From: Ktedonobacteria bacterium brp13
GTDB lineage: Bacteria > Chloroflexota > Ktedonobacteria > Ktedonobacterales > Ktedonobacteraceae
Length of the DNA: 64,000 nt
Direction: 5' to 3'
Assembly (NCBI GenBank): GCA_015099395.1
Contig: AP024096.1
Coordinates: 1,178,001-1,242,000 of the forward strand
The translations under genes and the position numbers were made by a program. This document shows positions 35,088-43,023 of this stretch, piece after piece. Below the pieces are notes generated by a model. It saw nothing but the letters and a program-made list of their open reading frames with translations. It did no database searches and was not told the origin of the DNA. The stretch's first letter is position 1, and each line of letters opens with the position of its first letter.

Positions 35088-35342
35088 CTAGCAAAATCCC
35101 TGTACGGACGGTCTTCCATTTAGACTCAGTCCTTGATACCATTGCACTGTTAAAAATGCTTGCGGCATCTGGAATTTGCGTGATAGCGAGCACTGTTCAG
35201 GTTTATAACCGAGTGCATGATCATCGCTGAGGTTTCCGTCATTCCGGCCTATCAATTTACTGGCGTCGGAAATCAGGGTACGTGGGAAGTATACCCAGAC
35301 GTCGTATAGACCAGAGCGATGGTCAAAGTTCTTGGTAAACAT
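35088..35342 (-). CDS. Hypothetical protein, 84 residues
   Basis: Not recognised. The ATG at 35342 has a good ribosome site (GGAGGGAACAAAC). The first half, NFDHRSGLYDVWVYFPRTLISD, looks like a real globular start; the second half is of low similarity to anything I know and may be a frameshifted tail. The stretch 35343-35716 upstream, 374 bp, is AT-rich, shows no gene and probably carries the divergent promoters of this gene and the pair at 35717. Confidence 0.45.
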   Translation of the reverse strand: MFTKNFDHRSGLYDVWVYFPRTLISDASKLIGRNDGNLSDDHALGYKPEQCSLSRKFQMPQAFLTVQWYQGLSLNGRPSVQGFC

Positions 35343-35716
35343 GTTTGTTCCCTCCGGTCCTTTCCTTCTTTTCTAGATATACAACTGTTATGGAGAGAGG
35401 AAGTGAATCACTTGATTCACATTCATAAAGATAACATTACAGCTGGGCAAAAGTCAAGGCTTATTGCGACTATTTTTAGTAATATCGACAGAAAAGTTTA
35501 AAAGTCATTAAACGAAATAAAGCTGGTTTAAGTGAAGCTATCGAGGGGGGTTATGGCACTCCTGCTAGAGGGTAAGCCTTGTATATGAGTAGCGCTGAAT
35601 AGGATATTAGAACTAACACCTTGATAGTATGCGGCTAATAGGTGTACATTAATAACACGATAAAGAAGTGAAGAAAGATAGTATTTTATGCGTAAAATGA
35701 TTATCAGGAGGTAGCT

Positions 35717-35944
35717 ATGACAATATACGTTTATAGCTATCGGGATTCAAGTGTCAGGATGAGGTCGGATGCGCTGCCAGAGCGCGTGCGCATCCTGGAT
35801 TTTAGCGCTGACTATGGTACCTCAAAGGCAATAAACATCGATGTATCGATATACGGAGAGCAAGGTCAGGGAATAAAAGTAACGTGCAGAATAGTTCTAG
35901 CAAATAGAAGGAAGAACCACAACCTAAAGAAGAAAGGGATATAG
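35717..35944 (+). CDS. Hypothetical protein, 75 residues
   Basis: Not recognised. AGGAGGTAGCT gives an excellent ribosome site. The product starts MTIYVYSYRDSSVRMRSDAL and looks beta-rich, with a basic tail (NRRKNHNLKKKGI). It lies four bases upstream of the next gene and surely shares its mRNA. Confidence 0.65.
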   Translation: MTIYVYSYRDSSVRMRSDALPERVRILDFSADYGTSKAINIDVSIYGEQGQGIKVTCRIVLANRRKNHNLKKKGI

Positions 35945-35948
35945 TAAG

Positions 35949-36257
35949 ATGATGCAATCAAGATGTGATGCCGAATGCGCCCCTATAGCGGAGGTAACCA
36001 ATGCTATCTACGCTATGCAGGAATATGATAAATCGGTGCCTGTTGTTATCAATGAATATGATCAGACAGGGCGTGTGATTCGCGAATTAAAGGGCGATCG
36101 TATCCGCGAAATCTCTTACAATGATGATCCAGATGGGAATTGGTTCTCTCGCTGGGCTTACTATGATCTGAATCGCCAGAGCACCCAACTGAATCGCCCT
36201 GACCTGTTGATCTGGGCTGATGCACAGCGTAAAAAGCAAGCTATGGCAGAAGCATAA
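35949..36257 (+). CDS. Hypothetical protein, 102 residues
   Basis: Not recognised. Hydrophilic, with INEYDQTGRVIRELKGDRIREISYNDDPDGNWFSRWAYYD in the centre, which looks like two or three beta strands with a conserved-looking Trp/Tyr patch. GAAAGGGATATAGTAAG precedes the start. It forms a two-gene unit with the 75-residue gene and is followed by a strong hairpin. Confidence 0.65.
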   Translation: MMQSRCDAECAPIAEVTNAIYAMQEYDKSVPVVINEYDQTGRVIRELKGDRIREISYNDDPDGNWFSRWAYYDLNRQSTQLNRPDLLIWADAQRKKQAMAEA

Positions 36258-36294
36258 TAGACGTGATCAGGTATTTTGTTGTAGTGGATAATCT

Positions 36295-36336
36295 AAGAAG
36301 AGGGTACCGATGTTGTAGCAGCGGTACCCTCTTCTT
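36295..36336 (+). terminator. Hairpin terminator after the two small genes
   Basis: AAGAAGAGGGTACCG (36295-36309) pairs perfectly with CGGTACCCTCTTCTT (36322-36336), loop 12 nt, 37 bp past the stop. There is no long T-run. Confidence 0.65.
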
Positions 36337-36495
36337 ATGCGTATTCTACGGGAGCTGCTCTATTTTTTTGCTTGCCTCAGCGACGGTCAGTGGTACGTTG
36401 GGAAAGGTTACACCATCTCTATCTTACGCCGCTTCTCTAGCAAAACAACATTAGCTCCAGCTTATCATTTTTATCACAATATATGATAGCTTGAG

Positions 36496-37665
36496 TTAGC
36501 CTCTGATCTTTATTGCATGTATGATGGCTTGTGCTGCTCTTTCAATCTCTTCGCGTGTGCTCCAGCGGCCCAGGGTCAGGCGTAGGGCGGCGAGAGCATG
36601 TTCACGTGAGAGTCCCATTGCGGTCAGGACTGGTGAGGGATCAGTCGTACCGGCATGGCAAGCGGAGCCGGTAGAGCTGGCTATCTCTGGGATGCTGGCT
36701 AAGAGTTCTTCTCCGATGATACCGTTGATGCTGATGTTTAGCGTATTGGGGAGCCGCTCTGTACGATGACCGTTGAGGTGGACGCGACCGGGTAGGGCCT
36801 GAGCAAGCAGGGTATGTAAGTGATCACGCAGGCTGCTCAGGCGTTGTTGGCTGCTGTCCAGGTGGTGGTAGGCTTTCTCTGCAGCTGCACCCAGCGCGAC
36901 GATAGCTGCGGTATTCTCGGTTCCTGAACGCAGACCGCGTTCCTGACCTCCGCCATAGAGCCACGGCTCTAGCGTGACGCCCTGGCGTATGTAGAGTGCG
37001 CCGATGCCTTTGGGCGCATAGAGCTTATGACCGGCGACGGTCAGGAGATCGACGCCCAATGTCTGTACATCAGTGGCGATCTTGCCTACCGACTGTGCTG
37101 CGTCGCTATGGAAAAGCACGCCATGCTGGTGTGCGATCTGCGCGATCTCTGGCAGTGGTTGTAGGGTACCGGTCTCATTGTTGGCGTGCATGATTGTAAT
37201 CAGGGTTGTCTGCTCGTCAATTGCATTGGCGACAGCGGCGGGATCGACGCGCCCTGTACTGTCTACAGGCAGATAGGTGATACGGAAGCCGTGCCAGCGC
37301 TCAAGCGCCTTGCAGATATTCAGGACAGCTGGATGCTCGGTAACCTGCGTAATGATATGCTTGCCCCGTGTTTGCTGAGCGAGCGCGATACCGCGAATTG
37401 CCAGCGCATCGCTCTCAGTACCACAGCCGGTAAAGATAACCTCATCTGGCTGGCAACTCAGGAGATCAGCAACTTTGCGGCGCGCCTCCATAATCGCTGT
37501 CCGGGCCGCATCTGCATAGCTATGTCCGCTCGAAGGATTGCCAAAATAGGTGCTGAGAAATGGGAGCATGGAGTCTACAACAGCGGGATCGACCGGCGTT
37601 GTCGCATTATAATCCAGGTAGATTGGCCCATCTTTCAAGCCAGGATGTACGTTATTATTGATCAC
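36496..37665 (-). CDS. Cysteine desulfurase (NifS/IscS family)
   Basis: 389 residues. It is a PLP enzyme that removes sulfur from cysteine for Fe-S clusters or tRNA thiolation. Visible are YLDYNATTPVDP at the N-terminus, GTESDALAIRG, HANNETG, HSDAAQSVGK, the PLP lysine in TVAGHKLYAPKG near residue 203, and the persulfide Cys in SSTGSACHAGTTDPS near 332. The residues around that Cys are of the NifS/IscS class. No iscU, sufBCD or thiI neighbour is present, so its sulfur acceptor is unclear. SelD elsewhere in the window could use a selenium-delivering NifS-like enzyme, but no link is shown. Confidence 0.93.
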   Translation of the reverse strand: MINNNVHPGLKDGPIYLDYNATTPVDPAVVDSMLPFLSTYFGNPSSGHSYADAARTAIMEARRKVADLLSCQPDEVIFTGCGTESDALAIRGIALAQQTRGKHIITQVTEHPAVLNICKALERWHGFRITYLPVDSTGRVDPAAVANAIDEQTTLITIMHANNETGTLQPLPEIAQIAHQHGVLFHSDAAQSVGKIATDVQTLGVDLLTVAGHKLYAPKGIGALYIRQGVTLEPWLYGGGQERGLRSGTENTAAIVALGAAAEKAYHHLDSSQQRLSSLRDHLHTLLAQALPGRVHLNGHRTERLPNTLNISINGIIGEELLASIPEIASSTGSACHAGTTDPSPVLTAMGLSREHALAALRLTLGRWSTREEIERAAQAIIHAIKIRG

Positions 37666-37814
37666 ATTACACTCCTCTTCTACATTATTTTCTACATCTT
37701 TGCACGCAGGTATACCACGTCAAATTCTTACTGGTCGTAGCAGTGTAGCTCAATTATGCCGTCACAGCCTGGATTTTGCAACAAGCTTGAGTGGCGTGTG
37801 GGACAGTATGGAAA

Positions 37815-37837
37815 GGGTGCCCCATAAGTTTTTGCAA
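37815..37837 (+). repeat. Inverted repeat, left copy, bounding the kinase cassette
   Basis: GGGTGCCCCATAAGTTTTTG followed by CAA. The inverse copy at 38578-38600 matches in 21 of 23 positions. The 786-bp segment between and including them contains just the P-loop kinase gene. Confidence 0.7.
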
Positions 37838-37880
37838 CTTGCTGGTTGATGGCTCATGCTCTCGACAGAGGTTCTCAGAC

Positions 37881-38483
37881 TTAGCAATCAAGCCAGAGAC
37901 GCTCTTGGATCTGCTCAATGGTTTCCTCCGGTGTCAGCTCAGAGGTATCAATCCACAGGCCGATGCCCGCCATCGTTGTACGGAGTTCATGATCAAGATA
38001 CTCTGCCCAGGCTTTTCCTTGCGTCGTCTTTGGGCGCTTCAGATCTCGCTGTTGAACGACATCTATCTGTGGAGCCAGAACCACCAGCGAGAAGGGAAGA
38101 CCATGCAGTTCCTTTTGAAGTTGCTGCCAACGATCCCCCATGATAATGTCATCTAGCACCACTGTGAATCCTGCCTCGAAAAATGACTTCCCAAGCAGAC
38201 ACATATTCTTGAGGCGCAGTCGGAGCTGCTGTTCAGCTTCTCCAGATGGCTCACCCGGCGTACTGACCCACTGCCCGCCCGAGACGATCATCCGCTGCAA
38301 CATATCGGCCTCGACATGCACCCCTGGTACAAAGTGTTGTGCGAGCAGGCGGGCAATGGTTGACTTTCCGGCTGCCATACTACCGGTCACGACAATGAGA
38401 GCGGGTCGATGGTTACTCAAGGGACGTACCATCTCCGTTCTCGATTTTTGCTGTCCTTGTTGGTCTTCTTGGTTCATCCTCAT
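37881..38483 (-). CDS. P-loop kinase-like AAA protein
   Basis: About 200 residues. Walker A is VVTGSMAAGKSTIARLLA near residue 33; then HVEADMLQRMI, VVLDDIIMGDRW and LAPQIDVVQQRDLKRPKTTQGKAW, a lid-like segment with Arg and Lys. The pattern matches small nucleotide or metabolite kinases such as chloramphenicol phosphotransferase-like, gluconate- and shikimate-kinase-like proteins; the substrate is unknown. The ATG at 38483 with GAAAGAGAAAAA upstream is preferred over the one at 38534. The gene is enclosed by 23-bp inverted repeats, which suggests it moves or moved as a cassette. Confidence 0.75.
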   Translation of the reverse strand: MRMNQEDQQGQQKSRTEMVRPLSNHRPALIVVTGSMAAGKSTIARLLAQHFVPGVHVEADMLQRMIVSGGQWVSTPGEPSGEAEQQLRLRLKNMCLLGKSFFEAGFTVVLDDIIMGDRWQQLQKELHGLPFSLVVLAPQIDVVQQRDLKRPKTTQGKAWAEYLDHELRTTMAGIGLWIDTSELTPEETIEQIQERLWLDC

Positions 38484-38577
38484 TTTTTCTCTTTCAAGGA
38501 ACAATGCCATGAACACAACCACCATCTTCTTCACGATGGATGTATCTTACCACCTCCTTTTCGTCTGGGCATCCCAT

Positions 38578-38600
38578 TTGCAAAAACGTGTGGGGCACCC
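38578..38600 (-). repeat. Inverted repeat, right copy, bounding the kinase cassette
   Basis: On the minus strand GGGTGCCCCACACGTTTTTG followed by CAA, partner of 37815-37837. Confidence 0.7.
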
Positions 38601-38627
38601 GTATAGGAAAATTTGCTAGAGGTTGGT

Positions 38628-38840
38628 TCATTCCTGGTTCTGCTGGAAATATCCAATGATCCCGATAATAACTCCTAGTAAAATCAGGAGTATAGAGATG
38701 AGTGGGAAGTCGATAATGAAGATATCTGTCGGTATAAACAGGAGAGTTCTAAAAAGAAGAGCGTTATTTCCTGGTTGTGCAAAGCCTACGCCTAGTAACG
38801 CAATCACAATGCCTAAAAGCATTTTCCTTGTTGACTTCAT
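38628..38840 (-). CDS. Small membrane protein, 70 residues
   Basis: Not recognised. Two hydrophobic helices: MLLGIVIALLGVGFA near the N-terminus and PLISILLILLGVIIGIIGYF near the C-terminus, joined by a short loop. The ATG at 38840 has AAGGA about 8 nt upstream, which favours it over the ATG at 38888. Likely an inner-membrane protein of unknown role. Confidence 0.6.
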   Translation of the reverse strand: MKSTRKMLLGIVIALLGVGFAQPGNNALLFRTLLFIPTDIFIIDFPLISILLILLGVIIGIIGYFQQNQE

Positions 38841-39129
38841 GTCCGTTATCCTTCCCTGGATGCTTTGGTTGGCCTTTATATCAATCAATATAAGATTCGA
38901 CTCTATATGAGTGAGAGATTGTATACGACTCTTTCCTGATTTTTAGATAGATAATAACCTCTTTTACTTGTACCATTATAGCAGGTAGCGACCCAGTGGA
39001 ATCAGAGCAATTTCACATGCGTGCATGCGTCATTGTAGAGACCCATTTCCTCCACACCGGGCGTGTAATTCCTAGCAAGCATTTGGTCTTCAGCTTGTTT
39101 ATTCGCCCTGGAGGAGGGAAGATTGTCCT

Positions 39130-39801
39130 ATGACACATAGCAGACGCGTTCACATTCACAGGAACATGAGGTATTTTTTTCAACTCCTGTTGCTCGCTCT
39201 CGGCATAGCCGCGCTCGCTATTGTTCTTGTCAGGGTGGTTCCTGCCCATTTCAATAGAGCTGCGGAGGCGCCGTTCCTGGCGAAGAATGATGCGGCTATG
39301 GCGAAGATGATGGCAGGGATGAAGATCAAGCCCTCTAGCGATGTGGATAGAGACTTTGTGGCGATGATGGTGCCGCATCACCAGGGCGCGATCGACATGG
39401 CACAGGCAGAGTTGAGCTATGGGCACAACGAGCGGCTTCACCGCATTGCGCAGGAGATCATCGTCACGCAGCAGGAGGATATTGCAACAATGCGGCTCGC
39501 ACTCGTTAACGCATCTCCTACCCATTTCAACAGGGCTGAGGAAGCGCCGTTCCTGGCGAAGAACGATGCTGCTATGGCGAAGATGATGGCAGGGATGAAG
39601 ATCAAGCCGTCTAACGATGTGGATAAAGACTTTGTGGCGATGATGGTGCCGCATCACCAGGGCGCGATCGACATGGCACAGGCAGAACTGAGCTATGGGC
39701 ATAATACGTTGCTGCTGCCCACTGCCCAGGAGATCATCGTCACGCAGCAGCAAGAGATTGCAGCAATGCGGCTCGCGCTCGGAGAGCCATCAGGCAACTA
39801 A
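39130..39801 (+). CDS. DUF305 protein with two tandem, nearly identical domains
   Basis: 223 residues. One N-terminal membrane helix or signal (FFQLLLLALGIAALAIVLV), then two copies of a DUF305 domain (about residues 38-122 and 133-218). Each has FLAKNDAAMAKMMAGM, DFVAMMVPHHQGAIDMAQAEL and a C-terminal helix AQEIIVTQQ. DUF305 proteins are ferritin-like four-helix proteins; the MM..HH..A..MA residues are thought to bind metal, often copper. The DNA of the two halves is also almost identical, which shows a recent duplication or gene conversion. GGAGGAGGGAAG precedes the ATG. It lies 40 bp before the YncE-like gene and probably forms an operon with it. Confidence 0.88.
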   Translation: MTHSRRVHIHRNMRYFFQLLLLALGIAALAIVLVRVVPAHFNRAAEAPFLAKNDAAMAKMMAGMKIKPSSDVDRDFVAMMVPHHQGAIDMAQAELSYGHNERLHRIAQEIIVTQQEDIATMRLALVNASPTHFNRAEEAPFLAKNDAAMAKMMAGMKIKPSNDVDKDFVAMMVPHHQGAIDMAQAELSYGHNTLLLPTAQEIIVTQQQEIAAMRLALGEPSGN

Positions 39802-39841
39802 CGTCCCATTATGCAACGTCTATGCAAGCAGGAGCACTGAC

Positions 39842-41338
39842 ATGAAATGCCGTTTCTTTACCGCTTTGTCAATTACTACTGTCTTCGTCATCGTCTTGCT
39901 AACCACCTCGGCCTTTGTTGCCGCCCCTTCCTCTCCGACCGGACAGGCTCCAGGGTCAAGTACCGCTCCAGATATACCTGTGAGCCATACGGATCGGGTC
40001 TATACAGCGGACCAATTCTCGAACGTCGTCACCGTCACCGATCCAGTAGACAACAAGCTGCTTGGTGTTATCAACCTTGGAGAGCCTGTCCCTGCCAATA
40101 TGAGTCCACTGTATCGTGGGCAGGTGCTGGTGCACGGCATGGGCTTCTCACCCGATCATCGTACCATTGTCGTCGTCTCGATCGGCTCGAATTCAGTCGC
40201 ATTTATTGATACAGCAACCAATGCAGTGAAACACATTACCTACGTTGGACGCTCGCCGCACGAGGCGTTCTTCACGCAAGACGGCAAGGAGGTCTGGGTA
40301 GCCGTGCGAGGCGAGAACTACATCTCTGTCCTCGATAGCAGCACATATCAGGAGAAATCTCGCATCACTGTGCCGAATGGTCCAGGTATGCAGATTTTTT
40401 CGCCCGACGGGAAATATGCGTATATCTGCTCTTCCTTCACGCCTCAGACCGTCGTCGTCACCGTCGCTGATCACAAGACTGTAGGACAGGTTACCCAGGT
40501 GAGCCCGTTCTGCCCCAATATTGCAGCGACACCGGACGGCACTCAGGTCTGGTTTACATTGAAGGATAGTGGTAAGGTTCAGGTTTTCGATGCCCATCCG
40601 CCCTTCACTGCCCTGAAAACGCTCAACACAGGGCCAATTACGAACCACGTCAATATAGCTCATAATGTCAACGGTACGTTCGCCTATGTTACGGTTGGTG
40701 GGCTCAACGAAGTTCAAGTCTTTCGCACTGACAACTTCGCCAAAGTCGCGACCATTCCAGTTGGCAAGCTACCGCATGGCGTGTGGCCGTCTGGTGATGG
40801 GACACGGGTCTATGTTGGACTTGAAAATGATGATCAACTTGTCGGAATCGATACACTGACCAACAAGGTCATTGGGCGTAGTCCGATTGGTCAGGCTGCG
40901 CAGGCTATCACGTATGTGCCCAATGCCGTGCCGACCGGTGCTGGTACGCAGGGATTGCAGGCACTCGGTATCACCGAGCAGGCCACCCATCTCGCTCTCG
41001 TACCGGTGAACAATGGCACTGCGACGAAAGTCAGTAATCCGCCTACCAGTGTCTCGCTGTTTAACCAGGGATTGATTCAAGTGGTACAGGCTGCGGTCAC
41101 GGGGCTTCAGCCTGAGCAATCCTACGTGCTCGCGCTCTCCCCTGATCCGAAAGGCGGCGGCACACTGGAGCAGTTGGAGGCATTTACGACGAACTCGGCC
41201 GGGGCTGCTATTGTCAATACAGTCGGTCCAATCCGACAGATAGTGCTGAATCAGGATAATGTGCCACGCCGCTACCTTGTGATCGTGCCTGGGACGATCG
41301 CACAACCCGGCGCACCCGTTCAGATCCAGCAGCAGTAG
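39842..41338 (+). CDS. Secreted YncE-like (YVTN repeat) beta-propeller protein
   Basis: About 498 residues. A signal peptide is clear (FFTALSITTVFVIVLLTTSAFVAAP). The seven-blade propeller follows: RVYTADQFSNVVTVTDPVDNKLLG, TIVVVSIGSNSVAFIDTATN, EVWVAVRGENYISVLD, TRVYVGLENDDQLVGIDTLTNKVIG. A C-terminal domain of about 130 residues (from TEQATHLALV) is a small beta domain. Proteins of this group bind ligands or metals outside the cell; no function is assigned. It follows the DUF305 gene and shares its orientation. Confidence 0.83.
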   Translation: MKCRFFTALSITTVFVIVLLTTSAFVAAPSSPTGQAPGSSTAPDIPVSHTDRVYTADQFSNVVTVTDPVDNKLLGVINLGEPVPANMSPLYRGQVLVHGMGFSPDHRTIVVVSIGSNSVAFIDTATNAVKHITYVGRSPHEAFFTQDGKEVWVAVRGENYISVLDSSTYQEKSRITVPNGPGMQIFSPDGKYAYICSSFTPQTVVVTVADHKTVGQVTQVSPFCPNIAATPDGTQVWFTLKDSGKVQVFDAHPPFTALKTLNTGPITNHVNIAHNVNGTFAYVTVGGLNEVQVFRTDNFAKVATIPVGKLPHGVWPSGDGTRVYVGLENDDQLVGIDTLTNKVIGRSPIGQAAQAITYVPNAVPTGAGTQGLQALGITEQATHLALVPVNNGTATKVSNPPTSVSLFNQGLIQVVQAAVTGLQPEQSYVLALSPDPKGGGTLEQLEAFTTNSAGAAIVNTVGPIRQIVLNQDNVPRRYLVIVPGTIAQPGAPVQIQQQ

Positions 41339-41362
41339 CAATATACTGAGCGTAAAAAAAGA

Positions 41363-41406
41363 GACCCGGCATCCCATCTTTCCATAGAGAGATGGGATGC
41401 CGGGTC
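41363..41406. terminator. Strong bidirectional terminator
   Basis: A 17-bp perfect stem (41363-41379 with 41390-41406; GACCCGGCATCCCATCT) with a 10-nt loop. On the minus strand it is followed by a run of seven T, so it is a good terminator for the 6-phosphogluconate dehydrogenase gene; it also lies 25 bp after the propeller gene. Confidence 0.85.
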
Positions 41407-41466
41407 GGTTGGTTGTCAGGGAAAGCGCGCGGCCATTCCTGAGTTGCTTGATTGGTTTGATTGGTC

Positions 41467-42489
41467 TTATTTGGCGGGTTTCTCGAAGTGTCCACCGAAT
41501 TGGTAACGCATCGCGGACTGTACTTTGTTTGAGAACTCGGCCTCGTTGCGGGACTCGAAGCGATCGTAGAGGGCGGCGCTCAGAACATGAGCAGGAACGC
41601 CTTCGTCGATGGATGCCTTGATCGTCCAACGACCCTCACCGGAGTCAGAGACGCGACCACTGAAATCAGCGAGGTCGGGGCTGCTCAAGAAGGAGATGGC
41701 GGTCAGGTCGAGCAGCCAGGAGGCTACGACGCTACCACGACGCCATACTTCAGTGATGTCTTTGATGTCCATGTCGTACTGGTAGTACTCAGGATTCTGG
41801 ACAGGGGCTGTCTCAGCGTCGATCTCGGACTGATGCTTGCCGATGTTGGCATGCTTCAAGATGTTCAGACCTTCGCCATAAGCGGCCATGATACCGTACT
41901 CGATACCATTGTGGACCATTTTAACGAAGTGACCGGCACCATGAGGTCCGCAGTGCAGATAACCCTGCTCGGCTGGTGTTGGCTCACCTTCGCGACCAGG
42001 AGTGCGCTCGGCTGTCTCAACGCCAGGAGCCAGTGTTTTGAAGATTGGATCGAGGTATTTGACGATCTCATCCTCGCCACCGATCATCTGACAGTAGCCG
42101 CGATCCAGGCCCCAGACACCACCACTGGTGCCGCTATCGACGTAGTGGATCTCTTTACTTTTCAGCTCGTTAGCACGGCGGATATCGTCCTGGTAGTGGG
42201 AGTTGCCTGCGTCGACAATGATGTCGCCAGCTGACAGATGAGGAACGATCTGTGCAATGGTCTCATCAACGGAGGCAGCAGGAACCATCAGGAAGACCAC
42301 GCGAGGGGTGCTCAACTGACCAACGGCATCTGTCAACGAAGTCGCACCACTGCTGATTGAACCATCTTCGACGCGATTCTGTACTGTCGAAGCGGTACGT
42401 GCGTAACCAACAACTTTATGTCCTTTGCGTAAGAGACGCTTGGACATATTGGCACCCATACGGCCAATACCAATCATTGCGATTTCCAT
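41467..42489 (-). CDS. gnd: 6-phosphogluconate dehydrogenase, short decarboxylating form
   Basis: 340 residues, the short (about 300-340) GndA/YqeC form, which mostly uses NAD, in place of the 470-residue NADP form. N-terminal Rossmann motif MIGIGRMGANMSKRLL, then HYVDSGTSGGVWGLDRGYCQMIGG (substrate-binding, near residue 118-142) and GPHGAGHFVKMVHNGIEYG with the catalytic Lys and Asn. The start at 42489 has AAAGGA upstream. It oxidises 6-phosphogluconate to ribulose-5-phosphate and CO2. No glucose-6-phosphate dehydrogenase gene is near, but a glucokinase-like gene lies upstream on the same strand. Confidence 0.93.
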   Translation of the reverse strand: MEIAMIGIGRMGANMSKRLLRKGHKVVGYARTASTVQNRVEDGSISSGATSLTDAVGQLSTPRVVFLMVPAASVDETIAQIVPHLSAGDIIVDAGNSHYQDDIRRANELKSKEIHYVDSGTSGGVWGLDRGYCQMIGGEDEIVKYLDPIFKTLAPGVETAERTPGREGEPTPAEQGYLHCGPHGAGHFVKMVHNGIEYGIMAAYGEGLNILKHANIGKHQSEIDAETAPVQNPEYYQYDMDIKDITEVWRRGSVVASWLLDLTAISFLSSPDLADFSGRVSDSGEGRWTIKASIDEGVPAHVLSAALYDRFESRNEAEFSNKVQSAMRYQFGGHFEKPAK

Positions 42490-42654
42490 TATGTGACAAT
42501 CCTTTCTTGTTGTATGCATACTTCTCATCACATCGGTATTTTAGCAGCCGCGCTGCATGTGAATAGTAGCGATGAGTAACGCATAAAATAGCTTTCTACA
42601 TACGAATGTCCGAGTTGCTTCATGTTTTTTGAATGAACTGTATTTGTGAAGTGC

Positions 42655-42803
42655 GTGCTATTCCCCGAAGGGTAGCTTTGCACAGCGTGGAATAACCCTG
42701 CAGGATCTTGCTTCCACCTGGCTACACTTTTTGCACGTAGGTATCACGCAGGAGGCAACCATTTGGATGACGCCTCCGGTTCCACCCACAAGTATACCGC
42801 TAC
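42655..42803. ncRNA. Candidate structured RNA or leader in a 534-bp gap
   Basis: Three stems in a row: GTGCTA...GCAC with inner CCC/GGG (42655-42683), GTGGAA (42687-42692) with TTCCAC (42712-42717) around the palindrome CCTGCAGG, and GTAGGTAT...GTATACCGCTAC (about 42737-42803) holding GGAGGC/GCCTCC (42751-42756/42772-42777). The sequence is richer in G+C than its flanks. On the minus strand it would be the leader of gnd; on the plus strand a free RNA. No known family fits well. The rest of the gap 42490-43023 is AT-rich with no gene. Confidence 0.35.
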
Positions 42804-43023
42804 TTTGCCAAAAAAGACACTACCTTACAGCATAATAATACAGCCCACCCCGCCCATATCAGGATAAATTCACTATATTATCGTAAAGTTGCATATATAC
42901 TATGGAAGCTTAATTGCGTATCATATACAATAGATCCTCTGGCTAATACGCTACCATTAGTGTCTTATCCATGTGAAACATGCACAAGCAGTAGTGAGAG
43001 AGTGTATGCAGGCCGCGAAATGT

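Noticed and set aside
39013..39753. Long minus-strand open frame of 246 codons
   Set aside because: It lies opposite the duplicated DUF305 gene, is His/Arg-rich and repeats only because the true gene is duplicated.
40769..41629. Long minus-strand open frame of 286 codons
   Set aside because: It spans the end of the propeller gene, a strong terminator and the end of gnd; composition is Arg-rich and no motif is seen.
42741..42803. Weak likeness to a c-di-GMP-I (GEMM) riboswitch
   Set aside because: CACGCA and GACGC fragments are present, but the conserved GACGCAAAG stretch is missing and no suitable gene follows on the plus strand.
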